Origin: Lachnospiraceae bacterium MD329
GTDB taxonomy: Bacteria > Bacillota > Clostridia > UBA1381
Length of the DNA: 64,000 nucleotides
Assembly (NCBI GenBank): GCA_010206265.1
Contig: VIQV01000029.1
Span: 62,001 to 126,000 of the forward strand
Direction: 5' to 3'
In this document: piece by piece, positions 59,905 through 64,000 of the stretch
Numbering within the stretch: position 1 is the stretch's first letter
Layout: each line of letters begins with the position of its first letter
Position numbers and translations under genes: made by a program
The notes under the pieces: model-generated
What the model saw: only the letters and a program-made list of their open reading frames with translations
The model's database searches: none
Told to the model about the DNA's origin: nothing

Positions 59905-60344
59905 TTTGAAAATTTTAATTTGTGAGGACGTGATATAGATAATCTATCCACAGGAGGATAAATTAGAGCTGTCACAAAATGACTACTCTAATGTGTTCTC
60001 CTGTGAACCTTATCCCTACGGTTCGCCACTGCTTAGAACACACAAAACATTGCTTTACAACTGAATAAAAGGTGATTAAGTAAACAAGGTTTTCGATTAG
60101 CCGTCTGATGTACGCGCATTTGCGAATAACGTACAGGAAGAAAAGGAATATGGGAAATTCTTTGCCATAACTCGAAAATCGGTAATAATGATACTTCGGT
60201 AATTCGCCGCTCGGTCATAATGAAGACGGAGTACATCTCAAGGTGTAATGTGGCTTTCCCAAGCCTTACTTAATTTCCAGAAAATAAATTCCGAAGCAAA
60301 TACAATTTATATAATTTTTTATGAAAGTGAGGTGTAAACATCAG
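59905..60344 (+). other. Leader/replication region of the element behind tRNA-Leu
   Basis: 440 bases without a convincing gene. It holds dyads (CACAGGAG with CTCCTGTG; GGTTCG-type stems; AAGTAAGGCTTGGGAAAG on one strand) and runs into the replication-initiator gene. It may carry a long regulatory leader or a replication origin; I see no iterons. Confidence 0.4.
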
Positions 60345-61202
60345 ATGAAAATTATGTATCAAACAGGATTTACACAAATCCCTAATAAAATAATTCGTAG
60401 TCGCACACTAACAACTATGCAAAAAATTGTTCTTATGGTACTGTGTAGCTATGCGAATGATACTAATATAGCTTATCCTTCATACAAAACCATTGCTACC
60501 GACAGCGGAATAAGTCGTCGCAAAGCGATTGATGTTATAAATGAGCTAATTGAGCTTGGCTGTATCAGAAAAATGGAACGTAAGACCTCTAAGGGTGATA
60601 ACACTGCAAATGATTATGAAGTGTTAATTGGAAACGTTGATTTCTCAATACCTAATGAGGAAAATACTGACCCTAGTGCACAGCATTCACCACCTAGTGC
60701 ATACAGTGCACCACCCCCTAGTGAATATCCTGCACCACCTAGTGCACACGGTGCACCCGAACAATATATAAATAATAATATTAAATATATAAATAATATT
60801 AAATCTATCAATCAAGACGAATGTACTTCTGAAAAATGGATTGATAGATATAACAAAACAGTTGCTCAGATAAAAGAGCAGATTGACTATGATTATCTCA
60901 TCAATGCCACAGAACGTGACATTGTTGACGAGATTGTAAATATTATGGCTGAGGTTATGGCGGTATACCGTCCCAAATACAAAATTGAGGGTGAGATTAT
61001 CGACTTCGAGGCGGTTGTTAATAATTTTCAAAAAATAACAGCCGATAAGCTCGAAGTATGCCTAACCGAATATACTCGGCGAACGCAGAAAATCGGCAAC
61101 ACGAAAGCCTATTGGATAACCGTGTTATATAATATTCCGCTTACTTCTCAGCTCACTCTGCGAAATATTGTAAACAATGATATGTACGAGGCTGGAGGAT
61201 AA
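60345..61202 (+). CDS. Replication initiator-like helix-turn-helix protein (DUF6017 type)
   Basis: 285 residues from the ATG at 60345 after GAGGTG. An N-terminal HTH_36 domain (FTQIPNKIIRSRTLTTMQKI, YPSYKTIATDSGISRRKAID) is followed by a Pro/Ser/Ala repeat linker made of PPSA(Y/H) units, and a C-terminal DUF6017-like helical region. Such proteins start the replication/partition operons of Clostridial integrative elements and plasmids. Confidence 0.8.
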   Translation: MKIMYQTGFTQIPNKIIRSRTLTTMQKIVLMVLCSYANDTNIAYPSYKTIATDSGISRRKAIDVINELIELGCIRKMERKTSKGDNTANDYEVLIGNVDFSIPNEENTDPSAQHSPPSAYSAPPPSEYPAPPSAHGAPEQYINNNIKYINNIKSINQDECTSEKWIDRYNKTVAQIKEQIDYDYLINATERDIVDEIVNIMAEVMAVYRPKYKIEGEIIDFEAVVNNFQKITADKLEVCLTEYTRRTQKIGNTKAYWITVLYNIPLTSQLTLRNIVNNDMYEAGG

Positions 61203-61206
61203 AACT

Positions 61207-62289
61207 ATGTCAGAAAAAACAAAAAATCATTACGAAGAAATTTTGAAAATATATCAAGAACAAGAAACAGAGAAACGAGCAGTTACACCGACAATCGCTT
61301 ACGGTGAAAATAAAATTACACATTTACCGCCTGACAAACTGACATCGTTTCCTAATCACCCGTTTGAGCTGTATACAGGGGAAAAATTTGATGATTTAGT
61401 TGAAAGTATTAAGGCTTGCGGTGTCATTACTCCGTTACTCATCAGAGAGCTTAAGGACGATACATATCAAATTTTGTCTGGACATAATCGCAATAAAGCG
61501 GCACAGGCTATTGGATTGAAAACTGTACCTTGTTTGGTTTTGTCCGACTTAACTGATGATGACGCTCTTATGATAATGCTTGACAGCAATAAACAGCGTG
61601 AAATCTCAGAAATGAAAACATCTCAGCAAGCTCATATTTATGCTCTTGAAGTCGAGGTAAACAAACGTCAGGGCAAGCGCACTGACTTAATAAAAAACAT
61701 TGAACGAAACCTCGAATTTCTCAGTGGCAATGCGGGTTTTGGAACTTTGTACCATGCTGATACAAAGTCAGATACGCTATCAGAAATCGGAGATAAGTAC
61801 AGTGTTTCAAGAATGACGATTTCACGTTTAATACGAATTGATACTCTTGTATCAGACTTAAAACATCGTATTGATAATAACGATTTTGGAATATTGGTAG
61901 GTGTCGAACTGTCCTATCTCACAGTTCCCGAACAAAAGCTTGTCAATGACCTTATGGCTGAATATAATTGTCAGCTTAACACTAAAAAAGCTCATCAGCT
62001 TAGAGAACTGTCACAAAATCATAAATTCGACAGACTGACGGCAGTAGAAGTTCTGGAAGGCAGATATAACAAAATCCGCGCACCTGTCAAACAAAAGCTG
62101 AAAGCGGTTACAATAAAGCCTAAATTCCTGTCAAAGTATTATAATACAACGATTTCTCAAGATACAATCACGGCAGAAATTGAAACAAGTATTGATATAT
62201 GGCAGGAAATTAAAGGCTTTTATCCTAATCAATCAGCTACTTTTATCAAAGAAAAGCTCTTAGAGGTATTAGAACAACAGCAAAAATAG
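61207..62289 (+). CDS. parB: ParB-like partition protein
   Basis: 360 residues from the ATG at 61207 after GGAGG. The ParB N-domain is seen in FDDLVESIKACGVITPLLIR, YQILSGHNRNKAAQAIGLKT and DSNKQREISEMKTSQQAHIY, then an HTH (GDKYSVSRMTISRLIRI). It binds parS-like sites and may act in element maintenance. It starts 4 bases after the preceding stop. Confidence 0.92.
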   Translation: MSEKTKNHYEEILKIYQEQETEKRAVTPTIAYGENKITHLPPDKLTSFPNHPFELYTGEKFDDLVESIKACGVITPLLIRELKDDTYQILSGHNRNKAAQAIGLKTVPCLVLSDLTDDDALMIMLDSNKQREISEMKTSQQAHIYALEVEVNKRQGKRTDLIKNIERNLEFLSGNAGFGTLYHADTKSDTLSEIGDKYSVSRMTISRLIRIDTLVSDLKHRIDNNDFGILVGVELSYLTVPEQKLVNDLMAEYNCQLNTKKAHQLRELSQNHKFDRLTAVEVLEGRYNKIRAPVKQKLKAVTIKPKFLSKYYNTTISQDTITAEIETSIDIWQEIKGFYPNQSATFIKEKLLEVLEQQQK

Positions 62290-62329
62290 CATAATTGCAC
62301 TATTTTATTTTCTGCTATTTTTCATAGCG

Positions 62330-62353
62330 TTTTTTACTCTGTCGGAGTAAAAA
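62330..62353. terminator. Terminator hairpin after parB
   Basis: TTTTTTACTC-TGTC-GGAGTAAAAAA, symmetric, both strands. Confidence 0.7.
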
Positions 62354-62359
62354 AGGGAT

Positions 62360-62429
62360 GGCAAGATACGCCTAAGTATATACCTTAGGCAGGCACGCGC
62401 CGAGTGAGCGTGCATTGGGCTCCGCCCAA
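62360..62429. other. Candidate oriT
   Basis: Three consecutive inverted repeats directly upstream of mobC: GCCTAAG/CTTAGGC, GCACGC/GCGTGC and TTGGGC/GCCCAA. This density of hairpins beside a mobC gene is the usual look of a transfer origin; the nick site cannot be set from sequence alone. Confidence 0.55.
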
Positions 62430-62458
62430 ACCCATAATACGGAAAGGAGATGATTATA

Positions 62459-62824
62459 ATGGTTAAAAGAAAAAAACATTGCAACACGGCTGTATATTTC
62501 AGATTGGACGATAAGGAACTTGCAGAAATCGACAGAAAAGCTCAAGCTCTTAATCTAACACGAAGTGAATTTATACGGCAATCCACAGAAAGAGAAAGAA
62601 CAGTTATTATAGGACGTGATGAATTACGAGAAGTGAAGGCAGAACTCCGAAAAATTGGTATCAATGTTAATCAGATTGCAACCCTATGCAATATGGGCAA
62701 AATTCAAAATGCAGACCTGTCAGAAACAAACGAGGCTCTTAATAAAATCTGGGAAAAAATATACGAGTTAAGAAAGCAAGTAAAAAGAATAAATGAGCAG
62801 GACGGTGACAGCAGTGAAATATAA
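62459..62824 (+). CDS. mobC: MobC-like relaxosome protein
   Basis: 121 residues from the second ATG, 8 bases after AAAGGAG. An RHH start (VYFRLDDKELAEIDRKAQAL, TRSEFIRQSTERE) and the MobC segment LRKIGINVNQIATLCNMGKI. It helps the relaxase open oriT. The relaxase would be outside the window. Confidence 0.88.
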   Translation: MVKRKKHCNTAVYFRLDDKELAEIDRKAQALNLTRSEFIRQSTERERTVIIGRDELREVKAELRKIGINVNQIATLCNMGKIQNADLSETNEALNKIWEKIYELRKQVKRINEQDGDSSEI

Positions 62825-63296
62825 ATTTAATATCAAACAAAAAAAATCAGCTTTTTCACAAATTGGTTTTGTTGTTTTTATATTTGTCTTTGCTTGTGTG
62901 GCTTGTCTTTCTCTGGAATATTACCACATTTTCACTTTAACGGAGAGCGTAGAAACCGAAGTTTCCCGAGCCTTAAATATATCCGTCATTATGGCTACTC
63001 AAGATGTTGATTGGGTTGAGCATACTTCGGTAATGGATACTGATACTGCAAAAAGAGAATTTAAAAAATATTTGATGGACGAAATGGAATTAAATAATAA
63101 CTATGAGAAATTTGACGATGACGGAAAATTTCTATATCAGCTTATCATTGAAAATTCCGATATTCATAAGTCCCCTGCTAAATATGAGGTTGACGGTCAA
63201 ATACAAATGTCCACCGTTACTCTTAAGAATATTTTACCTGCAAAGTTTAAAGTGCCGTTTAAGGCAAGCTCGAATAATATTAGAACTGATGATTAA
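62814..63296 (+). CDS. Single-pass membrane protein of the mobile element
   Basis: About 160 residues. The start is uncertain: GTG at 62814 after AGGACGGTG (overlapping mobC by 11 bases) or ATG at 62793. One transmembrane helix (IGFVVFIFVFACVACLSLEY) near the N-terminus is followed by an extracellular mixed domain (ETEVSRALNISVIMATQDVD). The plan recalls small pilin/TadE-like proteins, but I do not recognise the family. Confidence 0.65.
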   Translation: MKYKFNIKQKKSAFSQIGFVVFIFVFACVACLSLEYYHIFTLTESVETEVSRALNISVIMATQDVDWVEHTSVMDTDTAKREFKKYLMDEMELNNNYEKFDDDGKFLYQLIIENSDIHKSPAKYEVDGQIQMSTVTLKNILPAKFKVPFKASSNNIRTDD

Positions 63297-63377
63297 AACT
63301 GTAAAAAATATATCAGAAAAAGAAGTCAAAAATGGCTTGAATATGCGAAAAAACAGCAAAAAATGTTGAGAAATGCC

Positions 63378-63406
63378 TTGACAAAATACACCAAATATGG
63401 TATAAT
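63378..63406 (+). promoter_or_regulatory. Promoter of the SLH gene at the right edge
   Basis: TTGACA, 17-base spacer, TATAAT. Confidence 0.8.
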
Positions 63407-63446
63407 ATAACTAATAAAAGATAGGACTTGAAAGGAGAAAAGAACT

Positions 63447-64000
63447 ATGAAAAAGCGACTTTTAGCAATAATTTTATCAACAGTAACATTACTGTCCTGT
63501 ACCTCAGCTCTGGCGGCTGATTACTCAGATATCAATAAATCTGCTTGGTATTATAACTATGTCAATAAAATATCAGAGCTTAAAGCATTTGCAGGATATG
63601 AGGACGGCACGTTCAGACCAGATAATCAGATAACACAGGAAGAATTTATAAAAACAGTTGTTTGTCTTGTCAGCGGAGAGCTTACTGAGGACAATATCTC
63701 AGAAACAAAAAACCCTTGGGGTGACCGTTGGGACGCGTGGGCTGTACCCTATCTTGATAAAGCATTCGAGCTTGGATTGCTAACGGAACAGGATATAATG
63801 TTTAAGCTCAACGGTATTCCTTGTAATCGTGGCGAAATGGCTAAAGTTATTACCAGAGCCGTTAATTATCTCAAGGAGGAGCCTGTAAGCGATACATCTA
63901 CTTACACAAGTAAGCTCAAGGACTATAACAGAATGAAAGAAGAATACAAGCCGTATGTTCTGCAGGCATACGCAAAAGGTATTATAAGCGGTTATGATGA
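63447..64000 (+). CDS. Secreted SLH-domain protein (partial, runs off the right edge)
   Basis: ATG after AAAGGAG, open to the end (about 184 residues). Signal peptide MKKRLLAIILSTVTLLSC, then SLH repeats: YSDINKSAWYYNYVNKISEL with FAGYEDGTFRPDNQITQEEF, a second unit (DAWAVPYLDKAFELGLL), and the start of a third (YKPYVLQAYAKGIISGYD). It anchors to the cell wall; the cargo domain is not visible. An SLH protein inside a mobile element could mediate contact or surface display. Confidence 0.88.
   Translation, partial: MKKRLLAIILSTVTLLSCTSALAADYSDINKSAWYYNYVNKISELKAFAGYEDGTFRPDNQITQEEFIKTVVCLVSGELTEDNISETKNPWGDRWDAWAVPYLDKAFELGLLTEQDIMFKLNGIPCNRGEMAKVITRAVNYLKEEPVSDTSTYTSKLKDYNRMKEEYKPYVLQAYAKGIISGYD

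Noticed and set aside
60614-60811. Minus-strand frame opposite the replication initiator
   Set aside because: It mirrors the proline/serine repeat linker of the real gene and has repetitive composition and no ribosome site.

Overview
The window looks like a chromosome segment of an AT-rich, low-GC Gram-positive Clostridia-type gut bacterium. The ribosome binding sites are strong (AGGAGG-like), promoters are TTGACA/TATAAT-like, and the surface proteins carry S-layer homology (SLH), dockerin-like and copper-amine-oxidase-N-like domains. Genus is inference; lineages rich in SLH and dockerin proteins, such as Monoglobus relatives, would fit.

Layout. (1) 1-5.9 kb: accessory DNA with the N-terminal part of a serine recombinase (runs off the left edge), a large RecD-like helicase with a C-terminal nuclease-like region, and an AAA/DUF4143 ATPase. 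(2) 6.07-43.98 kb: a complete, precisely bounded siphovirus-type prophage of about 37.9 kb. It splits a host gene: the N-terminal part is at 43944-44072 and the continuation at 5951-6080. Both junctions share CTTATCA, and the rejoined phage ends give an attP with 12-bp perfect inverted arms centred on a TC dinucleotide, as expected for the large serine integrase at 38.0-39.6 kb. On the minus strand, from right to left, come replication/accessory genes (HUH Rep, PcfK/PcfJ, YopX, ASCH, radical SAM), terminase, portal, MuF, scaffold, capsid, connectors, tail, tape measure, receptor-binding protein, holin and endolysin. The lysogeny switch, HicAB and the integrase sit at 36.5-39.6 kb. (3) 44.1-59.8 kb: host chromosome with an amidase, an O-antigen-ligase-like protein, a MATE transporter, a secreted M60 metalloprotease coupled to an SLH protein, holA, comEC, an NlpC/P60 hydrolase and tRNA-Leu(CAA). 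(4) 59.8 kb to the end: start of an integrative/mobilizable element behind the tRNA (replication initiator, ParB, oriT-like hairpins, MobC, a membrane protein, an SLH protein).

The most unusual part is 40.7-43.4 kb, between the phage integrase and attR. It is a dense array of cassettes encoding hydrophobic peptides of 22-30 residues. Four have a convergent antisense small RNA with its own promoter and terminator, and complementary 5' and 3' ends of the peptide mRNA; this is the architecture of type I toxin-antitoxin systems. Three of the peptides are clear homologues. They are interleaved with three small ribbon-helix-helix-like proteins whose promoters contain different palindromes at the -35/-10 spacer, and which also face convergent antisense RNAs. 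Two units are spaced exactly 1,000 bp apart. I know of no described system with this combined layout.

Other notable points: a MuF head protein with a zincin-like C-terminal extension followed by possible immunity genes; several chimeric or deleted genes at 28.9-33.2 kb; two structured-RNA candidates in the late operon; a Tad2-like gene; and a canonical A-AAA-AAC frameshift site in the tail chaperone genes.
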